Shown here piece by piece: positions 27,089-34,726 of a stretch of DNA of 64,000 bases. Made by a program: the position numbers and the translations under genes. Each line of letters opens with the position of its first letter. Within the stretch, counting starts at the first letter, position 1. Source of the DNA: Tsukamurella sp. TY48 (GTDB taxonomy: Bacteria > Actinomycetota > Actinomycetes > Mycobacteriales > Mycobacteriaceae); the NCBI RefSeq assembly GCF_019656655.1, contig NZ_BPMV01000001.1, positions 744,001 to 808,000 of the forward strand. The letters are read 5' to 3'. The notes under the pieces are model-generated. The model did not search any database. It was not told the DNA's origin and was given only the letters and a program-made list of their open reading frames with translations.

Positions 27089-27114
27089 AACATCGACGGT
27101 ACGCCCACCATTCC
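27089..27114 (-). promoter_or_regulatory. ECF (SigH-type) promoter of msrA
   Basis: GGAAT (27114-27110), exactly 18 bases, then GTT (27091-27089) on the minus strand, 48 bases from the msrA ATG. msrA belongs to SigR/SigH regulons in other actinobacteria, which supports the call. Confidence 0.6.
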
Positions 27115-27128
27115 GTCCGGGCCGGCGC

Positions 27129-27590
27129 CTACAGCGCGAGCGTGAGGTAGGTGCTGTTCGGATCGACGACGTAGCCGCCGAACGGTCCGGTGTCGGTGAA
27201 ACCGTGGGCCCGGTACAGGGCCCGCGCCGGTGCGAAGAAGTCCTGGCTGCCCGTCTCCAGGGAGATCCGCGCGATCCCGCGGGAGCGGGCGTCGTCGATC
27301 GCGAAGGCCAGCAGGGCCCGCCCGATCCCCCGGCCCCGCGCCTGCGGTGCGGCCCGCATGCTCTTGAGTTCCTCGTGGCCGGGTTCCACCTCGGCAAGGG
27401 CGATGGTGCCCAGCAGCGCACCGTGCTCGTGCAGGGTCCACAGCCGCACCCGCGGATGTTGCAGCTCGGTGAGATCGAGCGCGTGCTGGCTCTCGGGCGG
27501 CGCCGTGGGCGCCATATCCGCCAGGTGCGCGGCGAGGAACTCCGCGAGCGCCGGATCCGCGAAGTCGGCGCGCGAGATCGCTTGCGTCAC
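27129..27590 (-). CDS. GNAT-family N-acetyltransferase
   Basis: A 153-residue GNAT domain. MRAAPQARGRGIGRALLAFAI contains the acetyl-CoA pyrophosphate-binding loop (Q/RxxGxG/A), and ALYRAHGFTDTGPFGGY is the C-terminal motif B region of small-molecule acetyltransferases. The GTG start overlaps the stop of the PF10118 gene (GTGA), so the two are translated together. No substrate can be named. The tight coupling suggests it acts on a product or partner of the upstream metal protein, which is inference. Confidence 0.85.
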   Translation of the reverse strand: MTQAISRADFADPALAEFLAAHLADMAPTAPPESQHALDLTELQHPRVRLWTLHEHGALLGTIALAEVEPGHEELKSMRAAPQARGRGIGRALLAFAIDDARSRGIARISLETGSQDFFAPARALYRAHGFTDTGPFGGYVVDPNSTYLTLAL

Positions 27591-28477
27591 TGGGCCGATG
27601 CGCGGACGGCGGGCGAGGTGGCGAGGTAGGCGCGGGCCTGTTCGGTGGACCCGATACTGTCCGGGTGGAAGCGGGGATCGAAGTACAGGAGCGTGAACCA
27701 TACCAGGCTGCGCACGGGCGGCAGCACACCGCGGTGCGAGGCCCGCAGGTAGCGCAGCACGAAGCCGATGAGCGACTGCCTGCGGCCGGTACGGGCACCG
27801 GTCACGTAGCGCCCCACCCGCGGGATGCCCACGACCATGAAGGCCAGGACCGTGAGCATCGCGCGGCACCGGTGCAGGTAGCCGGGATCGAAGTAGTGCG
27901 CCACATCGTGCGCCACCGCGCGGTGCTCGACCTCCTCGGCGCCGTGCCAGCGGCAGATGTCGGCCATCGTGGGGTCCACGTCGAACCGCTCCCAGTCGGC
28001 GTTGAGCGCGAAGACGCCGAGGATCGCCGTGTAGTGCTCGATCGCGGCCACCAGCCACAGCCGCTGCACCATGTCGTTGTAGCGGACCTTCGCCGAGCGG
28101 GACCGCGTGCGCGGCCCGAGGATCCGGCGGAAGGCGAACTCCATCTGGCGCAGGAACGGGGCCGTGTCCACGCCGCGCCGCTCCAGGTAGGCGGTGACCG
28201 CACCGTCGTGCGATTCGGCGTGCATGGCCTCCTGGCCGATGAACCCGCGCATCACCCGCGCGAGGTCCTCGTCCTTGACGTAGGGCAGCGCCTCGGTGAA
28301 CACCTCGCAGAACCAGCGCTCCCCCTCGGGCAGCACCATGTGCAGCAGCCCCGTCGTGAAATCGCTGGCGAACGGGTCGCCCTTGATCCATTCGAGCGGT
28401 GTGTCCGTCCAGTCGAAGGTCACGTTGCGGGCGTGCAACTCCAGGACCTCGGCGGGGATCTCCTGCTGCTGCGTCAT
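27587..28477 (-). CDS. PF10118 'metal-dependent hydrolase' (ferritin-like diiron) protein
   Basis: A 296-residue helical protein of the PF10118 family. It keeps several metal-ligand-like segments: FCEVFTEALP, IGQEAMHAESH, AIEHYTAIL and EEVEHRAVAHDV, which together look like a four-helix diiron site. Two hydrophobic segments near the C-terminal third suggest membrane contact. The family is named a hydrolase but its chemistry is unproven; a diiron oxygenase role is at least as likely from the ligands. It is the first gene of a two-gene unit with the GNAT gene, and an AT-rich palindrome lies upstream. Confidence 0.82.
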   Translation of the reverse strand: MTQQQEIPAEVLELHARNVTFDWTDTPLEWIKGDPFASDFTTGLLHMVLPEGERWFCEVFTEALPYVKDEDLARVMRGFIGQEAMHAESHDGAVTAYLERRGVDTAPFLRQMEFAFRRILGPRTRSRSAKVRYNDMVQRLWLVAAIEHYTAILGVFALNADWERFDVDPTMADICRWHGAEEVEHRAVAHDVAHYFDPGYLHRCRAMLTVLAFMVVGIPRVGRYVTGARTGRRQSLIGFVLRYLRASHRGVLPPVRSLVWFTLLYFDPRFHPDSIGSTEQARAYLATSPAVRASAQ

Positions 28478-28510
28478 CGTGGACCGCCTCTGCTCGCGCC
28501 ATTCCTACAT

Positions 28511-28539
28511 GAGTGAATATTGACTACTTTCTATCACTC
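28511..28539 (-). promoter_or_regulatory. Operator-like inverted repeat upstream of the PF10118 gene
   Basis: GAGTGA (28511-28516) and TCACTC (28534-28539) are inverted arms 17 bases apart in an AT-rich stretch that stands out from its surroundings. It lies 34-62 bases before the ATG of the PF10118 gene. A regulator site is likely; the regulator is unknown. Confidence 0.4.
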
Positions 28540-28557
28540 CGGGCGCGGTGTCAACGG

Positions 28558-29928
28558 TTACGCGGTGGCGCCGCCCTGTGCCGCATCGACCATGGCGTCC
28601 ACACTGGTGAGCTTCACCCGGGGCCGCTCCAGGGGCTCCGCGAGCGCGGTCTCGTGCGCGTCGATGGCCACCCAGCCGTCGTACTCCACGAGATTCGGCA
28701 CGCGCTCGGCGATGATCGCCTCCACCCGCGCACCGTCGAAGTCGCTGCGCTCCAGCTTCCCCGCCGCGGCGTCGGCGAGCAGCACCGAGACGGTGTCGCG
28801 CGCGCAGTCCCGGTTGGTCGGGATCACGCCCGACGGTCCGCGCTTGATCCAGCCCACCACGTAGTGGCCGGGCAGCGGCGCACCGTCGTAGCCCACGATC
28901 CGGCTGTCCGCGTTGCGGAAGACGCCGCGCTCGGTGTCGAAGGGGATGCCGGGGATCGGCGTGCCGTGGTACCCCACGGCATGGATGACCAGGCCCGCAG
29001 CGTGTTCGGCGACGGTCCCCGTGGGCTGCGCCTCGACGGTGCCGTCCGGGCCCTCGACCAGTTCGTTCGTGGCGACCGAGACGGTGCCGACCCGATCGCC
29101 GCCGCCGATGCCGACCACCGAGCGGAGGAACTTGAGCACGATCCGGCGGTCCGCACCGGTCGGCTCCTGCGCGGCGAGCTTGCGCAGCTGCTTGAGGTTG
29201 TTGCGCTCGACCGGCGGGCGCGCCTTATCGCGCTCCTTGTCCTCGACGGGGACGTCGGCCGGGTCGACGATCACGTCGACGCCGGGGAGCTTGCCCAGCT
29301 CGGCGACCTCGGACGGGGTGAACGCGGCGTGTTCGGCGCCGCGGCGGCCGAGGACGACCACCTCGCGCACCGCGGACCGGCGGAGGGCTTCGAGCGCGTG
29401 ATCGGCCATGTCCGTGCCGGCCAGCTTCTCGACATCGGTGACCAGGATCCGGGCGGCGTCCAGCGCGACGTTGCCGTTGCCGATCACCACGGCGCGGTCC
29501 ACGCCGAGGTCGACGTCCAGGTCGCAGCGGTCGGGATGGCCGTTGTACCAGCCCACGAAGTCGCTGGAGGGGTGGTTACCGGGGAGCCAGGCCCCGTCGA
29601 CCTCGAGCCGGCGGCCGCCGGACGCGCCGATCGCGTAGATCACGGCGTCGTACCACTGCGCCAGCTCGGCGGCGGTGACATCGGTGGCCACCTCGACATT
29701 GCCGAAGTAGCGGAAGTTCTCGTGCTGGGCGGTGCGGTCGAAGATCTTGGTGACCGATTTGATCGCCGGGTGATCCGGCGCGACACCGTATCTGACCAGT
29801 CCGAACGGTGTGGGAAGCCGGTCGTAGACATCGACGGTGACCTCGATGTCGTCCTGTTCGAGCAGGTTCCCGGCGGCGAAGAATCCCGACGGCCCGGAAC
29901 CCACGATCGCTACGCGCAACGGCTTCAT
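28558..29928 (-). CDS. fprA: FprA-type NADPH-ferredoxin reductase
   Basis: A 456-residue adrenodoxin-reductase-like flavoprotein. VAIVGSGPSGFFAAGNLL at residues 6-23 binds FAD and VVIGNGNVALDAARILV in the middle binds NADPH. PTPFGLVRYGVAPDHP and the C-terminal VVGWIKRGPSGVIPTNR are family signatures. It moves electrons from NADPH to ferredoxins that feed cytochromes P450 or other oxygenases. It lies between the diiron PF10118 gene and the desaturase cluster, so it may supply reducing power to one of them; this is a positional inference. Confidence 0.9.
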   Translation of the reverse strand: MKPLRVAIVGSGPSGFFAAGNLLEQDDIEVTVDVYDRLPTPFGLVRYGVAPDHPAIKSVTKIFDRTAQHENFRYFGNVEVATDVTAAELAQWYDAVIYAIGASGGRRLEVDGAWLPGNHPSSDFVGWYNGHPDRCDLDVDLGVDRAVVIGNGNVALDAARILVTDVEKLAGTDMADHALEALRRSAVREVVVLGRRGAEHAAFTPSEVAELGKLPGVDVIVDPADVPVEDKERDKARPPVERNNLKQLRKLAAQEPTGADRRIVLKFLRSVVGIGGGDRVGTVSVATNELVEGPDGTVEAQPTGTVAEHAAGLVIHAVGYHGTPIPGIPFDTERGVFRNADSRIVGYDGAPLPGHYVVGWIKRGPSGVIPTNRDCARDTVSVLLADAAAGKLERSDFDGARVEAIIAERVPNLVEYDGWVAIDAHETALAEPLERPRVKLTSVDAMVDAAQGGATA

Positions 29929-29995
29929 CCACGTACTCCTGAAACGACCCGTCCCCAGAAGCGCCCCGGGGGCTACCCAAAGTCGGCAGTCTACG

Positions 29996-31387
29996 TCACA
30001 CGCGGCGGCGTTTGCGGCTGCGACGTTCGCGCCGCTCCTCGACGCGCCTGCGACCCAGTTCGGCGAGTGCGGTGCGCAGCCCCACCCGCTGCACCGTCTC
30101 CTGCGCGGCCTGTGCCGCCTCCTGGGCGTGCACCAGCCGCTCGTGCGCGTTCTCCTGCGCGTGCACGAAGCGCTCGTGCGCGTTCTCCTGGGCGTGCACC
30201 AACCGCTCGTGCGCGGCCTCCTGGGCCTGCGCGAGGCGCTCGCGGGCCGCGGCGAACCGCAGCTCGGACGCCGTCTCGGGGGCGTCGTCCGAGGTGGCCC
30301 GGAGCCAGCGGTCCGGCAGCGAGAGCTTGGCGATGGTGCGCTGCGAGAGGTAGTACTGCCGCAGCAGCGGCCCCTCCGTGTAGGGCAGGTCGTACTTCTC
30401 GCACAGCGCGCGCACCTTCACGCTGATCTCGGCCAGCCGGTTCGACGGCAGGTCCGGGAACATGTGGTGCTCGATCTGGTAGCTCAGGTTGCCGGTCATG
30501 AAATCCATGGCGCGGCCGCCCGAGATGTTCGCGCTGCCCAGCATCTGGCGCAGGTACCACTCGCCCGGCGTCTCGTCGACGATGGACTCGGTGGTGAACT
30601 TCTCGGCGCCGTCCGGGAAGTGGCCACAGAAGATCACCACGTAGGTCCACACGTTGCGGATCACGTTCGCGGTGAGGTTCGCGCTCATGGTGCGCCCGAA
30701 GGAGCCGCCCACGGCCTTGCTGAGCACCGGGTAGATCAGGAAGTCCTTGCCCAGCTGGCGGGCCGCCTTGGTGCCCATCTCGCGGAGCTGCTTGCGGGTC
30801 TGCGGCCAGGGCTTGTTGCCGGCGAAGGCCTGCGCCAGCTCGATGTCGTGCAGGGCAATGCCCCACTCGAAGGTGAGCCCGAGGAAGAGGTTGTTGAGGA
30901 ACTGCGCGGAGCGCTTGGCCTGCCACTGCTCGTCCCGCGTCACCCGGAGCACGCCGTAGCCCACGTCGAGGTCCTTGCCCACGACGTTGGTGTACTTGTG
31001 GTGCAGGAAGTTGTGCGAGTGCTTCCAGTGGGCGCCGGGGCACGCCATGTCCCACTCCCAGCTGGTGGAGTGGATCTCGGGATCGTTCATCCAATCCCAC
31101 TGCCCGTGCATCACGTTGTGCCCGAGCTCCATGTTCTCGATGATCTTGGCGACCCCGAGCATGCCCGCACCCGCGCTCCACAGCCAGCGGTTCTTGGCGC
31201 CGAGCAGCACCAGACGGCCGGAGAACTCCAGCGCGCGCTGCGCCCGGATCACGCCGCGGATGTACCGCGCGTCCCGGTCGCCGCGCGACGCCTCGATCTC
31301 GGCCCGGATCGCGTCGAGTTCCCGCGCGAGCTGCTCGATGTCGGCGTCATCGAGGTGTGCGTATTCGCCGACATCTGTGATAGCCAC
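29996..31387 (-). CDS. Membrane fatty-acid desaturase with C-terminal 11-residue repeats (paralogue 1)
   Basis: A 463-residue DesA3-like desaturase. All three histidine boxes are present: GHNVMHGQWDW, HSHNFLHHKYTN and QIEHHMFPDLPSNR. The N-terminus MAITDVGEYAHL is shared by three paralogues here. Unlike them it carries a C-terminal tail of four 11-residue repeats of the form xAHERLVHAQE (DNA 30119-30250), followed by a very basic end. The tail should form a long amphipathic helix. It introduces a double bond in acyl chains; regiochemistry is not certain (DesA3 is a delta-9 stearoyl desaturase). It lies 39 bases behind paralogue 2. Confidence 0.88.
   Translation of the reverse strand: MAITDVGEYAHLDDADIEQLARELDAIRAEIEASRGDRDARYIRGVIRAQRALEFSGRLVLLGAKNRWLWSAGAGMLGVAKIIENMELGHNVMHGQWDWMNDPEIHSTSWEWDMACPGAHWKHSHNFLHHKYTNVVGKDLDVGYGVLRVTRDEQWQAKRSAQFLNNLFLGLTFEWGIALHDIELAQAFAGNKPWPQTRKQLREMGTKAARQLGKDFLIYPVLSKAVGGSFGRTMSANLTANVIRNVWTYVVIFCGHFPDGAEKFTTESIVDETPGEWYLRQMLGSANISGGRAMDFMTGNLSYQIEHHMFPDLPSNRLAEISVKVRALCEKYDLPYTEGPLLRQYYLSQRTIAKLSLPDRWLRATSDDAPETASELRFAAARERLAQAQEAAHERLVHAQENAHERFVHAQENAHERLVHAQEAAQAAQETVQRVGLRTALAELGRRRVEERRERRSRKRRRV
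30119..30250 (-). repeat. Four 33-bp in-frame tandem repeats in the desaturase tail
   Basis: Units occupy 30119-30151, 30152-30184, 30185-30217 and 30218-30250. The first three are near-identical and the fourth is diverged. Each codes one 11-residue unit (AAHERLVHAQE type), so the repeat is protein-level and in frame. Confidence 0.9.
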
Positions 31388-31426
31388 GTCTTTAAGGCTA
31401 CGCCGTCTGCGCGGTGATCTCTCCCG

Positions 31427-32713
31427 CTACTTGCTCGCCGCCAGCTCCTCGACGTGGCTGCGCAGGCCACGGCGGTTGCCCTCGGCGTCGATCTCGCCCT
31501 TGACCACGGTGGACGTGCCGGTCTCGTCGTAGAAACGCTTGTTCGAGTGGGTCTCGGGCGCATCATCGACGGTGGCCTTGAGGAACCGATCGGGCAGTGA
31601 GAGCTTGATCACGGTGCGCCAGGACTCGGCGTACTGCTTCCACATCGGGCCCGTGTTGTACGGCAGGTCGTACTTCTCGCAGATCTCCTGCACGCGGGCG
31701 GCGAGGTAGTTGTACCGGTTCGAGGGCAGATCGGGGTACAGGTGGTGCTCGATCTGGCGGCCCAGGTGACCGGTGATGAAGTGCAGCGCGTTGCTGCCCT
31801 CGAAGTTCGCGGTGCCCAGCATCTGGCGCAGGTACCACTCGGGGAGGGTCTCGTTGTCGATGTCCTCGATGGTGAACTTCTCGGCGTCGTCCGGGAAGTG
31901 ACCGCAGAAGATGGTCATGTGGTCCCAGACATCGCGGACGGTGTTGGCCACGTAGTTGGCGGAGGCGGCCTTCTTGTAACCGCGGGCGCCGGTGAAGGGC
32001 ACGGCCATGGCCGGGAACAGCACGTAGTCCTTGGCGGTCTGCTTACCGATCTTGGTGAGCACCACCTTGAGCCGGCTGCGGAACTCTTCCCAGTCGTAGT
32101 TCGCGTACTGCTCGCCGCCGTTGAACATCGCCTTCATGGCGTTCATCAGCTCGAGGTGCTGCACGGCCTTGCCGTACTGGAAGCCGGTCATCAGGATGAA
32201 GTTGTACACCGGGTTGAACAGCATGTACGGCTCCCACGGCTGATCGCGCGTGACGCGCAGGATGCCGTAGCCGATGTCGTCGTCCATATCGGTGACGTTG
32301 GTGTACTTGTGGTGCATGTAGTTGTGGGTGTGGCGCCAGAACTTGCCGTCCGAGGCCGAGTCCCACTCCCAGCTGGTCGAGTGGATCTCCGGATCGTTCA
32401 TCCAGTCCCACTGACCGTGCATGATGTTGTGGCCGAGCTCGTTGTTCTCGATCACCTTGGCGTACGACAGGCACGCGGCGGAGGCGGCCCAGGCGGCCTT
32501 GCCCTTCCAGCCCTTCATGCCGGCGGCCAGGCCGAAGACGCGGCCGGCGGCCTCGGCGACGCGCTGGCTCTTGATCACGCGGCGGACGTACTTGGCGTCC
32601 TCCTCGCCGCGGCTCTCCTCGATCTCACGACGCAGCGCGTCCAGCTCTGCACCGAGCGCCTCGATATCGGCGTCGGTGAGGTGCGCGTACTCCGCGATGT
32701 CAGTGATAGCCAC
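31427..32713 (-). CDS. Membrane fatty-acid desaturase (paralogue 2)
   Basis: A 428-residue DesA3-like membrane desaturase with histidine boxes GHNIMHGQWDW, HTHNYMHHKYTN and QIEHHLYPDLPSNR. The N-terminus MAITDIAEYAHLTDADIEAL is shared with the other two paralogues. Its region after the second box (residues about 170-260) differs most from paralogue 3. It is transcribed with paralogue 1 (39-base gap). A 27-bp palindrome (32787-32813) lies 74 bases upstream, and its sequence and spacing match a site before the reductase gene at 34727-35872, so both are likely under the same regulator. Confidence 0.92.
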   Translation of the reverse strand: MAITDIAEYAHLTDADIEALGAELDALRREIEESRGEEDAKYVRRVIKSQRVAEAAGRVFGLAAGMKGWKGKAAWAASAACLSYAKVIENNELGHNIMHGQWDWMNDPEIHSTSWEWDSASDGKFWRHTHNYMHHKYTNVTDMDDDIGYGILRVTRDQPWEPYMLFNPVYNFILMTGFQYGKAVQHLELMNAMKAMFNGGEQYANYDWEEFRSRLKVVLTKIGKQTAKDYVLFPAMAVPFTGARGYKKAASANYVANTVRDVWDHMTIFCGHFPDDAEKFTIEDIDNETLPEWYLRQMLGTANFEGSNALHFITGHLGRQIEHHLYPDLPSNRYNYLAARVQEICEKYDLPYNTGPMWKQYAESWRTVIKLSLPDRFLKATVDDAPETHSNKRFYDETGTSTVVKGEIDAEGNRRGLRSHVEELAASK

Positions 32714-32786
32714 GAGGCGATCCCCAATCGGTCAGACCGCATGCGGCGGCCGTCGTCTTTGAACGGTATCGAGAGTAACAGGCCCG

Positions 32787-32813
32787 TGGGACGAAATCAC
32801 GATTGTTGTCCCA
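32787..32813. promoter_or_regulatory. Desaturase operator B (TGGGACRA-N11-TTGTCCCA)
   Basis: TGGGACGA (32787-32794), 11 bases, TTGTCCCA (32806-32813). The same arms and the same 11-base spacing occur at 35902-35928, including a shared ATCAC inside the gap when one copy is reversed (about 21 of 27 bases identical). It precedes desaturase paralogue 2. Confidence 0.65.
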
Positions 32814-32969
32814 CGTGGGGCTCAGGTCACACCTCGGCCCCGTCACAGCCCTGCGGCGAAGACGGTGACGGGCCGAGGCGGCGTTGAGACGGTTCCGGGA
32901 CATGGCGTGGGGACCGTGGGTGATGTCGCAAACACCGTGCGGCAGTCACCTACCGAAGGAGAACGCAGC

Positions 32970-33311
32970 ATGCGTACCACCGTCACCTCGACCCGTACCC
33001 GCATCCTCACCGCCGTGGCCGGGACCGCCGTCGCCGCCGGCGCCGTCATCGGAGGCTTCGCCGCGGCCGGCGCCGCGGGCGCCGAGCCCACCGGCACGGA
33101 GAACCTGCAGAAGTGCACGGCCTACATCAACGCGGACGGCTCGCTCAAGGACGCCCCCAAGGAGGGCTGCCTGTCGGTCGACCCGTTCACCGAGCCCGGC
33201 CTCACGCTGGAGCAGCGCAAGGCGCTCATCAACACCGACGCCGGCACGCGGGCCGGCGGCTCCGCCGATCAGGACTTCAAGGAGCTCGAGGCGAAGTTCG
33301 GCACGAAGTAA
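32970..33311 (+). CDS. Small secreted protein, function unknown
   Basis: A 113-residue exported protein. The signal peptide is MRTTVTSTRTR plus an Ala/Gly/Val core ending near AGAEPTG (about residue 38). The mature part is small, acidic to neutral, with two cysteines (LQKCTAYI and KEGCLSVD) that could form a disulfide. The ribosome-binding site GAAGGAG lies 8 bases before the ATG. It is the only plus-strand gene inside the desaturase cluster. Its 3' end faces paralogue 3 across a GC-rich hairpin. No family was recognised. Confidence 0.75.
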   Translation: MRTTVTSTRTRILTAVAGTAVAAGAVIGGFAAAGAAGAEPTGTENLQKCTAYINADGSLKDAPKEGCLSVDPFTEPGLTLEQRKALINTDAGTRAGGSADQDFKELEAKFGTK

Positions 33312-33326
33312 CCGCCGCAGCGCCTT

Positions 33327-33357
33327 CCGCCGTCGCGACCGTCAGGCGCGACGGCGG
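33327..33357. terminator. GC-rich hairpin between the secreted protein and desaturase 3
   Basis: CCGCCGTCGCG (33327-33337) pairs perfectly with CGCGACGGCGG (33347-33357) around a 9-base loop. It overlaps the last codons of desaturase 3 and follows the secreted-protein stop by 15 bases. It has no T-run. Confidence 0.6.
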
Positions 33358-34601
33358 CGGCGTGCGTGCACGGCCGCACGCGCGGCCTTGAGACCGAACC
33401 GGCGGCCGGTGCGCTCATCGACCCGGGGCTGCGCGAACTCGGTGCCCGCGAACATCGCCTCGCTCGCCGTCTCGGGCGCGTCGTCGGCGGTGTCGCGCAG
33501 GTACTTGTCGGGCAGCGAGAGCTTGGCGATGGTGCGCCAGGACTTGTAGTACTGCACGTGCAGCGGGCCGATCGTGTACGGCAGATCGTACTTCTCGCAC
33601 AGCGCGCGCACCCGGACACCGATCTCCGACAACCGATTCGACGGCAGGTCCGGGAACAGGTGATGCTCGATCTGGTAGCTCAGATTCCCGGAGAGGAAGT
33701 CGATCACCGGGCCGCCGGACAGGTTCGCGCTGCCCAGCATCTGCCGCAGGTACCACTCCGCCTGGGTCTCGTTGTCCACGTCCTGCTTGGTGAACTTCTC
33801 GGCGCCGTCGGGGAAATGGCCGCAGAAGATCACCGCGTTGGTCCACACGTTGCGGATCACGTTCGCCGTGATCGTCGCGGTGAGCGCCTTGCGCCAGCCG
33901 CGCTTGCCGCCGAACGGGATTCCCACCAGCGGGGCGGCCACGTAGTCCTTGAGCACCTGCCGGCCGATCTTGCGGCCCACGTCCGAGGCGTCGGCCTTGA
34001 ACTTGGCCTGGTCGTACCAGGGCTTGTTCCACTTCTGCACCGCGCGGCCGATCTCCAGGTGCTGCACCGCCACGCCGTACTCGAAGAGCATCATCAAAAG
34101 CGTGTTGTAGACCAGGTTTCCGGCGTTGAACGGGGTCCACGGCTGATCCCGGGTGACGCGCAGCGTCTTGTAGCCCACGTCGTCGTCCATGTCCAGGACG
34201 TTGGTGTACTTGTGGTGCACGTAGTTGTGGGTGTGCTTCCACAGCCGGGAGGTGCCGGCGTTGTCCCACTCCCAGGTGGTCGAGTGCACCTCGGGATCGT
34301 TCATCCAATCCCACTGCCCGTGCATGATGTTGTGCCCGAGCTCCATGTTCTCGATGATCTTGGCCACGCCCAGCGATACCGCCGAGCCCCACCAGAATCC
34401 GCGCTTGTGCGCGCCGAGCAGCATCGCGCGACCGGCCACCTCGAGCCCCCGCTGAGCCGCGATCGTCTTGCGTAGATAGCGCACGTCCGACTCGCCGCGG
34501 ACGGCCTCGATATCGCGGCGGATGGCATCGAGTTCGGCGCCCAACGCCACCACGTCCGCGTCCGTGAGGTGCGCGTACTCGGGGATGTCGGTGATCGCCA
34601 T
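33342..34601 (-). CDS. Membrane fatty-acid desaturase (paralogue 3)
   Basis: A 419-residue DesA3-like desaturase with boxes GHNIMHGQWDW, HTHNYVHHKYTN and QIEHHLFPDLPSNR. Its C-terminus is short and basic (VHARRRRRA) without the repeats of paralogue 1. It is closest in layout to DesA3 of M. tuberculosis (Rv3229c), which also lies just downstream of its reductase gene. The 125-base gap before it holds its own TTGACA promoter overlapped by a concentric palindrome. It can therefore be controlled separately from the reductase. Confidence 0.92.
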   Translation of the reverse strand: MAITDIPEYAHLTDADVVALGAELDAIRRDIEAVRGESDVRYLRKTIAAQRGLEVAGRAMLLGAHKRGFWWGSAVSLGVAKIIENMELGHNIMHGQWDWMNDPEVHSTTWEWDNAGTSRLWKHTHNYVHHKYTNVLDMDDDVGYKTLRVTRDQPWTPFNAGNLVYNTLLMMLFEYGVAVQHLEIGRAVQKWNKPWYDQAKFKADASDVGRKIGRQVLKDYVAAPLVGIPFGGKRGWRKALTATITANVIRNVWTNAVIFCGHFPDGAEKFTKQDVDNETQAEWYLRQMLGSANLSGGPVIDFLSGNLSYQIEHHLFPDLPSNRLSEIGVRVRALCEKYDLPYTIGPLHVQYYKSWRTIAKLSLPDKYLRDTADDAPETASEAMFAGTEFAQPRVDERTGRRFGLKAARAAVHARRRRRA

Positions 34602-34642
34602 GCGGGGTGCCGCCCTTCGTGATCCATCGAAGCCGTCTCTAA

Positions 34643-34680
34643 CCTACGCAACCGTAAGTTACGGGGTCGTAGGCTGTCAA
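34643..34680 (-). promoter_or_regulatory. Promoter and overlapping operator of desaturase 3
   Basis: On the minus strand TTGACA (34680-34675) and TACGGT (34656-34651) are spaced by 18 bases. CCGTAA-G-TTACGG (34652-34664) is a perfect palindrome, and a second pair of arms, CCTACG (34643-34648) and CGTAGG (34668-34673), shares exactly the same centre (34658). The palindrome covers the spacer and -10 element, as expected for a TetR-type repressor. Confidence 0.6.
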
Positions 34681-34726
34681 CGCATGTGACGGACCCGGCG
34701 GGGAAGCCCGCCCGGGCGGTACCGGA

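Noticed and set aside
27591..28502. A single long protein joining the GNAT domain to upstream sequence
   Set aside because: The upstream frame is the shadow of the PF10118 gene. The GTGA overlap shows two separate coupled genes.
30119..30250. Possible CRISPR array
   Set aside because: The 33-bp units are directly adjacent, have no unique spacers, and code in-frame protein repeats. The 19-bp arrays at 50502 and 51622 also lack spacers.
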